Shown one piece after another: positions 45,345-54,565 of a stretch of 64,000 nt of DNA; the stretch's first letter is position 1; every line of letters starts with the position of its first letter. The notes below the pieces were generated by a model. The model searched no databases. It was not told the origin of the DNA and saw nothing but the letters and a program-made list of their open reading frames with translations. The translations under genes and the position numbers were made by a program. This DNA comes from Oceanobacillus timonensis (GTDB lineage Bacteria > Bacillota > Bacilli > Bacillales > Amphibacillaceae), in assembly GCF_900166635.1 (NCBI RefSeq), contig NZ_LT800497.1, positions 906,303-970,302 on the forward strand. Direction: 5' to 3'.

Positions 45345-46694
45345 TTACCCTCCCCAAATTGGTAGAATTCCCATTCCTATTAACCAACCTATTATGATGA
45401 CAGGAATAGCATAATAAAAAATTAACATACCAAATGTTTTTTCAGGTTTCGCACCAACTATACCTGATGCAATGTAGATTGATCCTGAAGCAGGCGGCAT
45501 TTGCGCTGATGTTGAAGCAAATGTAATAACTGCAACTGCAGCAATTAAAGGTGAAAATCCGCTTGCAACTAATATCTCATATGAAACTAAACCTACAGCT
45601 GTCAAAGTGCCTGTCGACGTTAAAGGTCCTGCTATAATCGTAATACCTATACCTAATAGTAATAATGTTAACCATGCTGGAGAATTTAAGGTATTAATTA
45701 GTTGGGCGATGTTTTCCGAGAGTCCGAGTTCGGTTAAAACTTCACTTGCTGCTACGGCAAAGAAAATAAGCGCACCAATTACTGTAAAGCGCGGTATTGA
45801 TTTTTGTATAAATTCTATCATTTCTTTATTAGAATTCGGAAGCGCTTTCCTTCCTAATAAAAAAGCGATAGCAATCATTAAGGTTGGTATCCAAACCACA
45901 ATATCAATACTATCAATCGCCTCTTCTCCTATAGAAGGATTGTTAATTAAGCTGTTTGCTAAAGGACCAATCGTAAGTATTAATGGAATAATCGCACCTA
46001 GATAGATAAATATTGAAGTCCAGCCTTTTTTTAAAGAAGTACTTAAAGGCTCCAGTGTTTCAGAAGGAAAAGCTTTTATATTTTGTTTTTTGACAAAGAA
46101 TGCTATCATAACACTTCTATGAATAAATTGATATGCACCTGCTATAAGGAGTGCTATATAATATTCTCCAACGGAAATAGCTGATGCAACCGGAGCAAAA
46201 CCTAAAACAATAAACATCGATGTAGTAGGAGGTAAGACAGAAGCCATCCCACCGTTACCAACCATAACTGCAGCCGCTATTTCTCTGTTCCATTTGTTTT
46301 TAATCATCCATGGTCCAGTAATTGATCCCGTTGCAGCAGTGTTCCCTGAATTTCCTCCTGACAGAGTACCTAGAACTGATGAACCAATAGCATCCATAAA
46401 GGCAGGCGCACCTGGTAGTCTCCCTACAAGTGAATTCAATATACCAAGTAGTTTATCTACAATTCCTAATTTGTCTATTACGTAGGCCATAAATACAAAT
46501 GCAATGGCAGCATATAATACTGAAAAAGTCGACGCAAATGTAATTCCCTGTACAAATAAATTAACTGCTTCGGTGCCGCCTAGTAATAGTATTGCCAAAA
46601 ACCCTATTAAAGCAGCTTCCCCTAAATTTCTCTTTAATTTAACACTCCATAATATAAGTATGACTACAAATATCACTAATGCTAATATCCCCAT
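45345..46694 (-). CDS. DctM-like (ion transporter superfamily) permease without TRAP partners
   Basis: This 449-residue, about eleven-helix protein resembles TRAP large permeases. Blocks include IGSSVLGTLSGGNSGNTAATGSITGPWMI, GNGGMASVLPPTTSMFIVLGFAP and STSAQMPPASGSIYIASGIVGAKPEKTFGM. No dctP or dctQ is nearby. It would import the substrate for the linked aldolase and dehydrogenase-like proteins. It follows the 6PGDH-like gene by 22 bp and precedes the 76-residue protein. Confidence 0.83.
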   Translation of the reverse strand: MGILALVIFVVILILWSVKLKRNLGEAALIGFLAILLLGGTEAVNLFVQGITFASTFSVLYAAIAFVFMAYVIDKLGIVDKLLGILNSLVGRLPGAPAFMDAIGSSVLGTLSGGNSGNTAATGSITGPWMIKNKWNREIAAAVMVGNGGMASVLPPTTSMFIVLGFAPVASAISVGEYYIALLIAGAYQFIHRSVMIAFFVKKQNIKAFPSETLEPLSTSLKKGWTSIFIYLGAIIPLILTIGPLANSLINNPSIGEEAIDSIDIVVWIPTLMIAIAFLLGRKALPNSNKEMIEFIQKSIPRFTVIGALIFFAVAASEVLTELGLSENIAQLINTLNSPAWLTLLLLGIGITIIAGPLTSTGTLTAVGLVSYEILVASGFSPLIAAVAVITFASTSAQMPPASGSIYIASGIVGAKPEKTFGMLIFYYAIPVIIIGWLIGMGILPIWGG

Positions 46695-46716
46695 TTTAAA
46701 CCTCCTTCGATTAAGG

Positions 46717-47589
46717 TTAACTATTTAATGCATGGATAACTTTCTTCCAATTTAATTCTTCTTCAAACTTTAATTTTTCATCTAATTTTGCTTGTGTAAT
46801 ATATTCAAGTTTCGATTTTGTACCATTTGTCATATAAGGTTCCACGCCATTCCTCTTCATAAATTCTATTACATTTTCCATTTCTTTTTCTCTTCGTTTA
46901 GAATGTGGTACATTACTTTTTATATATCTATCTACGATTTCTTCAAATGGGTCTCTGTCCATTGTTGAAGTAATGGAATCAAGTATTTCGTCTTCCAGTT
47001 CCAGTTTTTCAGCTGTCTCCATTACTTCATACAATAATGTGGAGAGACCTTTCGTAAAAATACTGCGAATAAATTTAAAGTTTGTTGCATCTCCTACTTT
47101 TTCGCTAATACAGGTTAAATTCATATCGAATTTTTTCCCCCAATTAACAAATTCGTGCCCATTTACTCCGCTAACTAACATAGGTACTTTATGTCCGTAT
47201 ACTTTTAAAGCGCCCATAATAGCTGCATCAATTAAATTTAATCCTTTTTTATCGAGCTTATCAGCTATCGTCTTTTTTTCTTCGGCACTCGCTGTTGTCA
47301 GGTCAATATATAAAGTAGATGAGTCTAAAGAATCTATGATAGAATTCCAGACTTCTACTGCATTGTTAGCTGGAACTGCCACAAATAAAATATCAATAGA
47401 TTTCTTGACTAACTCTTTAGGCGTATTAATAAAGCTTAACGTTGTAACTTCTGAAATATTCTTTGATTCTGATCCATGAAATAAAGGGTCAAAAGCATAA
47501 ATAGTATCCACGTTATATTCACTGATACTTTTCGTAATTTCACGACCGACTTCACCGTATCCAATAAATCCTATATTCAAATCCAACAC
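46717..47589 (-). CDS. 6-phosphogluconate-dehydrogenase-like NAD-binding protein with DUF1932-type C terminus
   Basis: This 290-residue protein has an N-terminal Rossmann fold (IGFIGYGEVGREITKSI) and the block YIDLTTASAEEKKTIADKL, followed by an alpha-helical C-terminal domain with TNFKFIRSIFTKGLSTLLYEVMETAEKL, resembling DUF1932 members of the beta-hydroxyacid dehydrogenase group. It is expected to oxidise a hydroxyacid with NAD(P). It lies 7 bp downstream of the RraA-type gene, so both are likely one pathway. Confidence 0.82.
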   Translation of the reverse strand: MLDLNIGFIGYGEVGREITKSISEYNVDTIYAFDPLFHGSESKNISEVTTLSFINTPKELVKKSIDILFVAVPANNAVEVWNSIIDSLDSSTLYIDLTTASAEEKKTIADKLDKKGLNLIDAAIMGALKVYGHKVPMLVSGVNGHEFVNWGKKFDMNLTCISEKVGDATNFKFIRSIFTKGLSTLLYEVMETAEKLELEDEILDSITSTMDRDPFEEIVDRYIKSNVPHSKRREKEMENVIEFMKRNGVEPYMTNGTKSKLEYITQAKLDEKLKFEEELNWKKVIHALNS

Positions 47590-47596
47590 TCCATCT

Positions 47597-48271
47597 CTAT
47601 TGACTATTATTTTTTATTGCGTCTCTTAACCAAGAAGGCTCCAGCGCAGAAGTATCGTTATGTTGATCGTTTAAATTAAACTCCATAATCTTTTGTAATC
47701 GTTTGTTTTCATACGCCAGCTTTTTTTCAGCTGATATTATGGATCCTTCTATTTTTTCGCGAGGAATAATGACAACACCATCTTCATCAGCTATTACAAA
47801 ATCACCTGAATGAACTTGGATGCCCCCGCAGCTGATTGTGTCATCGAAGGATCCAGGTCCATTTTTACGCGGGCCAGTCGGCACAAATCCTTTAGAATAT
47901 ATTTGTATATCCATATTCGATAAATCCTGTTTATCTCTAACTAGTCCATCAACAATTATTCCTTTTATCCCCATTTTTTCAGCGGCTGCAGCCATTAAAT
48001 TACCTAGACATGCTGCATAAGTAGAGCCCTTACAATCCACGACCAGTATATCGCCGGGATTAGACTCATAAATTGCATAGTGTAAATATAAATTATCTCC
48101 TGGATAAACGTAAACTGTTCTTACTTGACCAGCCAGCGGTTCTTTATAATTTACAGGCTTGATATGATAATCCATTACATTCTCGTAATTCATGCTGTCA
48201 GCAAGTAATGTAGAACTTAATTTTTTCAATTTAGTAAGTATAGTTTCTTTCTCATTATACTGTTTAGACAT
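47597..48271 (-). CDS. RraA-family aldolase/decarboxylase
   Basis: This 224-residue protein matches the RraA-like fold of 4-hydroxy-4-methyl-2-oxoglutarate aldolases and oxaloacetate decarboxylases. The metal/substrate region is GNLMAAAAEKMGIKGIIVDGLVRDKQDL, with the RD-x2-D signature of active aldolases rather than RNase E inhibitors. FVPTGPRKNGPG and GDFVIADEDGVVIIP are also typical. ATG 48271 is chosen (AAGGAG 8 nt upstream) over GTG 48277. It opens a leftward operon behind a palindromic operator. Confidence 0.85.
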   Translation of the reverse strand: MSKQYNEKETILTKLKKLSSTLLADSMNYENVMDYHIKPVNYKEPLAGQVRTVYVYPGDNLYLHYAIYESNPGDILVVDCKGSTYAACLGNLMAAAAEKMGIKGIIVDGLVRDKQDLSNMDIQIYSKGFVPTGPRKNGPGSFDDTISCGGIQVHSGDFVIADEDGVVIIPREKIEGSIISAEKKLAYENKRLQKIMEFNLNDQHNDTSALEPSWLRDAIKNNSQ

Positions 48272-48291
48272 AGTCACGACTCCTTAGTAAA

Positions 48292-48359
48292 ATTTATTAC
48301 ATTTTTAATTTGAATTGTAATATTTATTACAATATAGCATGTCTGATTATTTGTGTAAA
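48292..48359 (-). promoter_or_regulatory. rraA-operon promoter with RpiR/HexR-like operator
   Basis: Reading leftwards, TTTACA (48359-48354) and TATATT (48336-48331) have a 17-nt spacer. The palindrome ATTGTAAT-ATTT-ATTACAAT at 48314-48333 overlaps the -10 box. It closely resembles the TGTAAT...ATTACA operators reported for RpiR-type regulators such as HexR. A repeat of ATTTATTACA lies 30 bp away at 48292-48301. The rpiR gene just upstream is the obvious regulator. Confidence 0.72.
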
Positions 48360-48375
48360 CCCTTTCAGTAATTTA

Positions 48376-48425
48376 AAAATAAAAAAAGCTTTTCACACCA
48401 CATAAAAAATAGTGTGAAAAGCTTT
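48376..48425 (-). terminator. Terminator of the rpiR gene
   Basis: On the minus strand AAAGCTTTTCACAC (48425-48412 side) and its complement (48385-48398) form a 14-bp perfect stem with a 13-nt loop, followed by a run of seven Ts. It separates rpiR from the rraA promoter. Confidence 0.85.
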
Positions 48426-48438
48426 AGAATATGAATTG

Positions 48439-49293
48439 CTAATCCTTAGCATGGTAATGGATACTTTTAAGAATTTCGTCGACTTTATCTAAGCGATCTG
48501 AATCTCTATTAGATGCTTGAATAGCTAATGCGTTTATGATGTAGTCTACAGCTACAGCTGCTGCAATCGGTGAATTATGAAATGCTAAACTATTTGCATC
48601 ACATGTTATGACTACATCAGCATAGTCAACAATTGGAGAAGAATAATTATCTGTAATGGTAACTATTTTAACACCTCTTGCTTTAGCTGTTTTTATAAAA
48701 TCATTAATCCGTTTTGCGTATCTTGGAAAACTTATGGCGATAAGTAAATCATCTGCGTCCATGGAAACCACTTCATCTACCCAATCTGACGTATCTGCTA
48801 CCATAAGCCTGCAATTTCCCTTAATTCGATTTACGTTCTGAGTTAAAAACTGGCCGACAGGAAGCCCGCTGCGCACGCAGGTACAATAGACATGTCTGGA
48901 TTGCGTTATCAATTGAACAATATCATCCAATAAGGCCTTATCTACTTGGCTGCTAAGCGTTCTTAACTGATTAATATAATAATCAATTGTTTGTGTCCAG
49001 AGTTCTCCTTCTTCTACATTTTTTAGATTAGATTCTAATCTGGCGTGAGGAGATGCCTTGTCTCTTAAATTGTCTTGCAAATCATGTTGAAATTCTGAAT
49101 ATCCCACATATCCCAATTTACTCGTGAATCTCATTATTGTAGTTGTACTCGTTCCAATCTTTTTGGCTAATTGGTTGATTGTATCAAAAGAAACTTCTGA
49201 TGAATTTTTAATAATGTAGTCAGCTACTTTTCTTTCAGAGTTCGTGAGGTTTACAATATTGTTCTTTAATTTATTTATAACATTTTCCATCAT
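48439..49293 (-). CDS. MurR/RpiR-family transcriptional regulator (second copy)
   Basis: This 284-residue protein has the RpiR helix-turn-helix (NQLAKKIGTSTTTIMRFTSKLGYVGYSEFQHDLQ) and a SIS domain (CTCVRSGLPVGQFLTQNVNRIKG, ISFPRYAKRINDFIKTAKARGVKIVTIT). Two ATGs are adjacent (49293 and 49290) behind GGTGAT. It is terminated separately from, and lies just upstream of, the rraA operon whose promoter carries a matching type of palindrome. Confidence 0.9.
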   Translation of the reverse strand: MMENVINKLKNNIVNLTNSERKVADYIIKNSSEVSFDTINQLAKKIGTSTTTIMRFTSKLGYVGYSEFQHDLQDNLRDKASPHARLESNLKNVEEGELWTQTIDYYINQLRTLSSQVDKALLDDIVQLITQSRHVYCTCVRSGLPVGQFLTQNVNRIKGNCRLMVADTSDWVDEVVSMDADDLLIAISFPRYAKRINDFIKTAKARGVKIVTITDNYSSPIVDYADVVITCDANSLAFHNSPIAAAVAVDYIINALAIQASNRDSDRLDKVDEILKSIHYHAKD

Positions 49294-50149
49294 ATATCAC
49301 CGTCAATATTTGTAGTCATTTATATGTATTACTAAATCAGAACTTCTCGAATTTTATATGTTTAATTCCATATTTCTATCTTGATGCTGCGACTTAAGGA
49401 ATGAAGTGGTTTGTAATATCTAAATGTATATCTGCTTGGATTTTCTTTTATCTAATAGTTGATTCAATTTTAAAATATACTCTCTTTTAGAGTGAATGTT
49501 ATACTTATCCGTCAGCTTTTTAAAGCTTTGATATATCGCAACCTTCCGTGTTAAGCCAATATATATCAGCATATCAATTTTACGTTAAAACAACAACATT
49601 ATAAAAATATTAAAAATAGGTCGTTTCTGTATTTCAATTATCATATGGACACCATTTTCATAGTTAAAGTTATCTTCTATTGACTTATGTATTATTTATT
49701 CCTCTTTCTTGAGAAATTGGAGCGGCGTATTGCTGTACAAACCAACGAAAAAAGGGACATTTTGATTGTATTGTAAGAAAGATACTAACAATTAAGGCAC
49801 TTATGACCTGTCAAGGTACTAAATATATAATAACAAATTTATCCAATCAATTGGGATTGCTATTGTGATTACATCCTTTAAATTCTAAAAAGTTCTCAAC
49901 AATAACATTCTTATCTTTAAAAATAACCAAGATTCTTATTAATTCTTCCAATACCAAAAAACTGTTTACCAAAAATACGAAATGGGAATGACTATTAAAA
50001 TGAAACGAATGAAGAATTAATTTTCCTATTTAACATTAGGGAATAATTGGCAATATCCGATCATAAATGGGATTATTGAAAAGTCTCCCATAAGTACAGT
50101 TGCACAATATTATTAAAATTTCCCAACCATGATAATGGAGGTTTCTATA
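49294..50149. other. 856-bp interval without a convincing gene
   Basis: The stretch is AT-rich with no gene of normal size on either strand. The only lysine-rich open frame is a 50-codon one on the minus strand (49572-49420, starting MLIYIGLTRKVAIYQSFKKL). It has no clear ribosome site and a stop just before its ATG, so it may be a gene remnant or noise. No IS ends, tRNA or riboswitch were seen. The last 20 bp hold the GGAGGT site of the next gene. Confidence 0.5.
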
Positions 50150-50635
50150 ATGAGAAAAGTACTGACGCAAGAGCACTTTACCTATTCTGGCCGAAACTTT
50201 TTGTCTGGGTTTTTGTTTGGACTTGGAATGGTTGCTTTTATCGATGAGGTAGTATTTCATCAGTTGCTTGGCTGGCATCATTTTTATGATCGTTCTACTA
50301 GCGAGATTGGTTTGATTTCAGATGGGCTCTTTCATGCATTCAGCTGGTTTGCAACAGTCGCAGCTCTTTTTATGCTGGCAGATTTAAAACGTCGCGGAGC
50401 ATGGTGGAAGAAGCGCTGGTTAGGAAGTGTGCTGCTGGGTGTCGGTTTATTTAATCTGTATGACGGACTTGTTCAGCATAAATTATTACAGCTTCACCAA
50501 ATCCGCTATGGCGTGGATATTCTTCCTTATGACTTAACATGGAATATCATTGCTGCCGTGATTGTGATTGTTGGAGGAATTGTGCTTTATCAGACGCAGA
50601 AACATATGAAGCTGCGAAGGGGTGAACCCGGATGA
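50150..50635 (+). CDS. DUF2243-type membrane protein
   Basis: This 161-residue protein has four predicted helices. Conserved-looking blocks are FGLGMVAFIDEVVFHQLLGWHHFYDRSTSEIGLISDGLFHAF and GVGLFNLYDGLVQHKLLQLHQIR, which are histidine-rich near the membrane and typical of DUF2243. The ATG at 50150 follows GGAGGT. Its stop overlaps the ctaG-like ATG. DUF2243/CtaG pairs occur near oxidase or copper genes, suggesting a metal or oxidase maturation role, but the function is not established. Confidence 0.83.
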   Translation: MRKVLTQEHFTYSGRNFLSGFLFGLGMVAFIDEVVFHQLLGWHHFYDRSTSEIGLISDGLFHAFSWFATVAALFMLADLKRRGAWWKKRWLGSVLLGVGLFNLYDGLVQHKLLQLHQIRYGVDILPYDLTWNIIAAVIVIVGGIVLYQTQKHMKLRRGEPG

Positions 50636-51441
50636 TAGGCACTCATCATATGGAGATGCAGCATGGGGTTCATTCAAGTGGATTGCTTATGCCATTTTTA
50701 TTAAGCGCACCTTTTTTGATTGGCATCTTGTTATATTGCACAGCACTCCTTTTGTCCAAAAGGCAACACAGAAATTGGCCCAAATACCGCACGTTCTTAT
50801 GGATAGCAGGTAGTGTTCTATGCATCATCAGTGTTGTAGATCCTGTTATGACTGCTGCCCATCATTATTTTCCAATGCATATGTTTGGTCATTTACTTTT
50901 AGGGATGCTTGGTCCGTTAATGATGGTACTTGCTTCGCCGATAACCCTGATATTACGGGCTTTGCCGGCAGTTCATGCCCGAAAAGTATCTGGTGTTTTA
51001 AGAAGCCGGCTCTTTCATTTCCTTTCCAATCCGATTGTTCCGGCAATATTAAACATAGGCGGCCTTTGGCTCCTTTATACGACAAATTTATATAGTATGA
51101 TGGTAAGTGTGATGTGGGTGCATGTGCTAGTGCATTTACACGTTTTTTTAGCGGGGTACTTTTTCGCTGCGACACTTATATACATCGATCCCATTCCGCA
51201 TCGGTACAGCTACCTTTATCGTTCATTGATATTAATAGCTGCTTTGGCAGGACATAAAATTCTCTCTAAAGTCATTTATGCTTATCCGCCAGAGGGAGTT
51301 CCAAGAGCAGAGGCAGAAACTGGAGGCATGCTGATGTATTACGGAGGAGATGCAGTCGATATTTTAATCATTATTATTTTATGTTATCAGTGGTATCAAT
51401 CGAAAAAAGAGAAAAAGATCAGCTATCCTGTACCGGGATGA
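50632..51441 (+). CDS. CtaG-family cytochrome c oxidase assembly protein
   Basis: This 269-residue protein has about seven helices and the CtaG (caa3-type assembly) blocks DPVMTAAHHYFPMHMFGHLLLGMLGPLMMVLASP, VHVLVHLHVFLAGYFFAATLIYIDPIPHR and GGMLMYYGGDAVDILIIIILCYQWY. Many histidines and methionines could bind copper. It overlaps the DUF2243 gene by 4 nt. No oxidase subunits are adjacent. Confidence 0.86.
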   Translation: MIGTHHMEMQHGVHSSGLLMPFLLSAPFLIGILLYCTALLLSKRQHRNWPKYRTFLWIAGSVLCIISVVDPVMTAAHHYFPMHMFGHLLLGMLGPLMMVLASPITLILRALPAVHARKVSGVLRSRLFHFLSNPIVPAILNIGGLWLLYTTNLYSMMVSVMWVHVLVHLHVFLAGYFFAATLIYIDPIPHRYSYLYRSLILIAALAGHKILSKVIYAYPPEGVPRAEAETGGMLMYYGGDAVDILIIIILCYQWYQSKKEKKISYPVPG

Positions 51442-51542
51442 GAAGGTTCGATTTTCATTCAATAATAGACACGTAAAGGAAGATAGAGTCGTTTGATTGT
51501 TACTTTTACTAAATGTTTATTTATTAAAAGAGCTTTTATAAT

Positions 51543-51616
51543 AAAACCCGAACAGATATAAGAATGGAGGGGATGGAACCATTTATATCCGTTCGGGTTT
51601 TGATGCTTTTTTAGCA
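51543..51616 (+). terminator. Terminator after the ctaG-like gene
   Basis: Two 19-nt arms (51543-51561 and 51583-51601) pair at all but one position across a 21-nt loop and are followed by TTTTGATGCTTTTTT. The stem is unusually long. The rest of the 345-bp interval contains the next operon's promoter. Confidence 0.72.
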
Positions 51617-51707
51617 AGAAAAAATATAGAAGTATCTGTTCATAAGGATTTTATAAGGAACTAAATAAATACTTTTATACAATAATAAAAAGATAAAAAA
51701 ATAAATA

Positions 51708-51736
51708 TTGACACTAATAAGATAATTGATTATACT
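51708..51736 (+). promoter_or_regulatory. Strong sigma-A promoter of the 2-hydroxyacid operon
   Basis: A perfect -35 box TTGACA (51708-51713) and TATACT (51731-51736) have a 17-nt spacer. The start would be near 51743, about 44 nt before the first ATG. I see no clear palindrome, though GATATATTAGATATTAG downstream has internal repeats. Confidence 0.8.
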
Positions 51737-51786
51737 TAATACCATCAACTGATATATTAGATATTAGACATGAGGTGATGTAAATA

Positions 51787-52833
51787 ATGACGATACATGT
51801 TTCAGTAGAGAAGCTGAGATGGTACTGTAGCGAAATATTGAAAAAAAATAAAATACCGGAAGAAGAAGCAGAAATTATTGCTGACAGCTTGGTCGATGCT
51901 AATGTAATTGGAGTAGAATCGCATGGTGTTACCAGGTTAGCAGATTATTTAAAGCGGTTAGAAAACGGAATTATTGAAAATAGGACAAACCTTGAAATTG
52001 TAAAGGAAAACGTAACGACTACATTGTATGATGCAAATAATGGGTGGGGGCAGTATGCTGGTAAGATAGCAATGCAAAATGCCATTCAAAAAGCTAAAAA
52101 AAATGGCAGTGCGATTGTAGCAGTTCGAAATTCTAATCATTTTGGAACAACATCTTATTTCACGAGAATGGCGACAGAAGAGAATTGTATTGGAATAGCT
52201 ATGTCAAATGCTTCTTCGCTCATGGTATCTTGGGGATCAAAAGAACCTACGCTCGGAACAAATCCGTTGTCAATTGCTGTGCCAACGAATGAACATCCAG
52301 CCATCTTGGATATGGCAACAAGTAATGTTGCCAGAGGAAAAATCAATCTGGCAGTGAAAAATAATCAGAATATTCCTGAAGGTTGGGCTATCACGAAAGA
52401 TGGAGAACAAACAACAGATGCTGCAGAGGCATTAAAGGGTTTTCTTTTACCATTAGGACCAAAGGGATCTGGTTTGGCGATGATGATTGATATTATGACG
52501 GGTGTATTAACAGGAGCGTTGTTTGGAAAAGACGTTCCCCGGATGTACGATGACCCGGAACCGCAGCAGTTAGGCCATTTATTCATTGTATTAGATATTG
52601 CGAGTTTTATGGATATGGATACTTTCAAACAAAAAATGGATGATCGTATTAAACAAACGACAAACAGTGCATCTGCTGAAGGTTTTGAGCAAGTTTTTAT
52701 GCCGGGTGATATTGAACAGATGAAGAGAGAAGATCGTTATGAGAAGGGAATACCTTTAACTCAGGCGATTTATGAAGAACTGAGTGAATTAGGTACTCCA
52801 TTTGATTTAAATATAAAAGACATAAAAATGTAA
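51787..52833 (+). CDS. Malate/L-sulfolactate/ureidoglycolate-type dehydrogenase (Ldh_2 family)
   Basis: This 348-residue NAD(P)-dependent oxidoreductase has the Ldh_2 catalytic block GVESHGVTRLADYLKRLENG (His of SHG), NSNHFGTTSYF, LGTNPLSIAVPT, LDMATSNVARGKI and the KGSGLAMMIDIMTGVLTGA nucleotide region. The family oxidises malate, lactate, sulfolactate or ureidoglycolate. GAGGTG precedes the ATG. As first gene of the operon it would oxidise a 2-hydroxyacid to the 2-oxoacid used by the next enzyme. Confidence 0.88.
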   Translation: MTIHVSVEKLRWYCSEILKKNKIPEEEAEIIADSLVDANVIGVESHGVTRLADYLKRLENGIIENRTNLEIVKENVTTTLYDANNGWGQYAGKIAMQNAIQKAKKNGSAIVAVRNSNHFGTTSYFTRMATEENCIGIAMSNASSLMVSWGSKEPTLGTNPLSIAVPTNEHPAILDMATSNVARGKINLAVKNNQNIPEGWAITKDGEQTTDAAEALKGFLLPLGPKGSGLAMMIDIMTGVLTGALFGKDVPRMYDDPEPQQLGHLFIVLDIASFMDMDTFKQKMDDRIKQTTNSASAEGFEQVFMPGDIEQMKREDRYEKGIPLTQAIYEELSELGTPFDLNIKDIKM

Positions 52834-52860
52834 GCGTTTAAATTTGAGAGGAGGTTATTC

Positions 52861-54546
52861 ATGATTACTACAGTTAAAGGAAGCCAAGTTTTAAACGGTG
52901 GGCAAGGTATTGCAGAAGTATTAAAGGTAGAGGAAGTAGAAAAAGTATTTTGTGTTCCTGGGGAAAGTTATTTGCCGCTAATGGATGCGATTTATGATTA
53001 TTCAGATATACAGCTGATTTCTACACGCCACGAAAATGGAGCTGCTTTTATGGCGGAAGGGTATGCAAAATCAACGGGGAAAGTTGGAGTTTGTATGGCA
53101 ACTAGGGGCGTGGGATCAACTAATCTTGCAGTTGGAATCCATACTGCCCATCAGGATTCGACCCCAATGGTCATTTTTGTCGGGCAGTTGCGTGGAAATG
53201 TGCGGGAAAGAGAAGGGTTTCAAGAAATCAAACTAAATGAATTTTATAGTCATATTACGAAATGGTCAGTAGAAATTAATGATGTGAAGCGTGTTCCGGA
53301 ATTGGTACATAGAGCTTTCCGAGTAGCTAAATCAGGGCGCCCTGGTCCTGTATTGGTTGGATTGCCCATTGATATGTTGTATGCCACTTCAGAAATGAAA
53401 TTTCAAAAATCTATGCTCCCGGCACCACCATCGCCAAATAAAGAAATTTTAAAGGAAGCGAATCAACTGCTAGCAAATGCAGAAAAACCTCTGATTATTG
53501 CAGGGGGAGGAGTAACAGGTACTCGTGCACACAAAGAGTTGCTTGAATTATCTGAATTGACTTCTATTCCAGTTATGACCAGTTTCAGAAGGCATGATGC
53601 ATTTCCAAATGACCATCCTAATTATGGCGGACATGTTGGTTTAAGTGCTCATCCGAAAATAATAGAAACCATTCAGGAAGCAGATGTTATTTTAGCTATC
53701 GGGATGAAATTTTCACAAGTGTTCACTCAAGAATACACTTTGCTCAAAGAACATACGAAACTCATTCATATTGACATCAATGATCAGGCAGTAGGCAAGG
53801 TATATGAAACAGAAATTGGAATTGTTAGTGATGCGAAACAGGCTCTGAAAGAATTGATTCTTCTCAATCGTCACGAAACGTCAAAGAAATTAAGAGATAG
53901 AGCAGCATACTGTCAGCGTATCAGAAAGATTTATGAAGAGATTTCTTTGCCAAGAAAGCAATATCGTGAAGATTTTGTTGACCAGGAAGGAATGATTTAT
54001 GATCTTCAGGAGCTTCTGCCAGAATCAGCAATGATCGTAAATTGTGCCGGTAATTATACAGGATGGATTCATAAATATTATCAGTTTACAAAACCCAACA
54101 CCTATTTAGGTCCAACTTCCGGAGCAATGGGATACAGTTTGCCGGCCGCACTTGCCGCAAAACTGGCTTATCCAGATCGAAAGGTAGTTTCTATTGCTGG
54201 TGACGGCGGATTTATGATGACCGTTCAGGAGTTGGCAACAAGTGTCCAGTACAACATTCCCGTTATTATCATTGTTGTTAATAACAATATGTATGGAACA
54301 ATTCGGATGCATCAGGAAAAATCATTTCCAAAAAGAGAAATTGGTACAAATTTAACCAACCCGAATTTTACGGATTTAGCTAAGTCTTTTGGGATAGAAA
54401 CATATCAGGCACGAAATAATCGAGAATTTCATCGTGCTTTACAAAATGCTATAAAATCAGATGAAAGCGTTTTTGTAGAGGTGTCCGCAGATCCGAATGT
54501 GATCTCTGTCAGTAAGACTATCGAGGCTTTACAGCAAAATGTTTAA
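52861..54546 (+). CDS. Thiamine-diphosphate-dependent 2-oxoacid decarboxylase/synthase
   Basis: This 561-residue protein has the acetolactate-synthase fold. The ThDP-activating glutamate is Glu58 in STRHENGAAFMAEGYA, the central domain is ILKEANQLLANAEKPLIIAGGGV, and the cofactor motif is AGDGGF (Asp448) ending about 26 residues later at VVNNN. It is a single chain, unlike two-subunit sulfopyruvate decarboxylases. Candidates are a 2-oxoacid decarboxylase, a carboligase or a sulfoacetaldehyde acetyltransferase-like enzyme. Downstream alcohol and aldehyde dehydrogenases favour an aldehyde product. Confidence 0.85.
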   Translation: MITTVKGSQVLNGGQGIAEVLKVEEVEKVFCVPGESYLPLMDAIYDYSDIQLISTRHENGAAFMAEGYAKSTGKVGVCMATRGVGSTNLAVGIHTAHQDSTPMVIFVGQLRGNVREREGFQEIKLNEFYSHITKWSVEINDVKRVPELVHRAFRVAKSGRPGPVLVGLPIDMLYATSEMKFQKSMLPAPPSPNKEILKEANQLLANAEKPLIIAGGGVTGTRAHKELLELSELTSIPVMTSFRRHDAFPNDHPNYGGHVGLSAHPKIIETIQEADVILAIGMKFSQVFTQEYTLLKEHTKLIHIDINDQAVGKVYETEIGIVSDAKQALKELILLNRHETSKKLRDRAAYCQRIRKIYEEISLPRKQYREDFVDQEGMIYDLQELLPESAMIVNCAGNYTGWIHKYYQFTKPNTYLGPTSGAMGYSLPAALAAKLAYPDRKVVSIAGDGGFMMTVQELATSVQYNIPVIIIVVNNNMYGTIRMHQEKSFPKREIGTNLTNPNFTDLAKSFGIETYQARNNREFHRALQNAIKSDESVFVEVSADPNVISVSKTIEALQQNV

Positions 54547-54565
54547 GTATGAAGGAGTGAAATAA

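Noticed and set aside
49420..49572. 50-codon lysine-rich minus-strand frame as a real gene
   Set aside because: No clear ribosome site or promoter, no recognised family, and an upstream in-frame stop; kept only as a note in the interval entry.
51543..51601. Miniature inverted-repeat element
   Set aside because: Single copy in the window, no target-site duplication seen, and it ends in T-rich sequence after a gene, so a terminator fits better.
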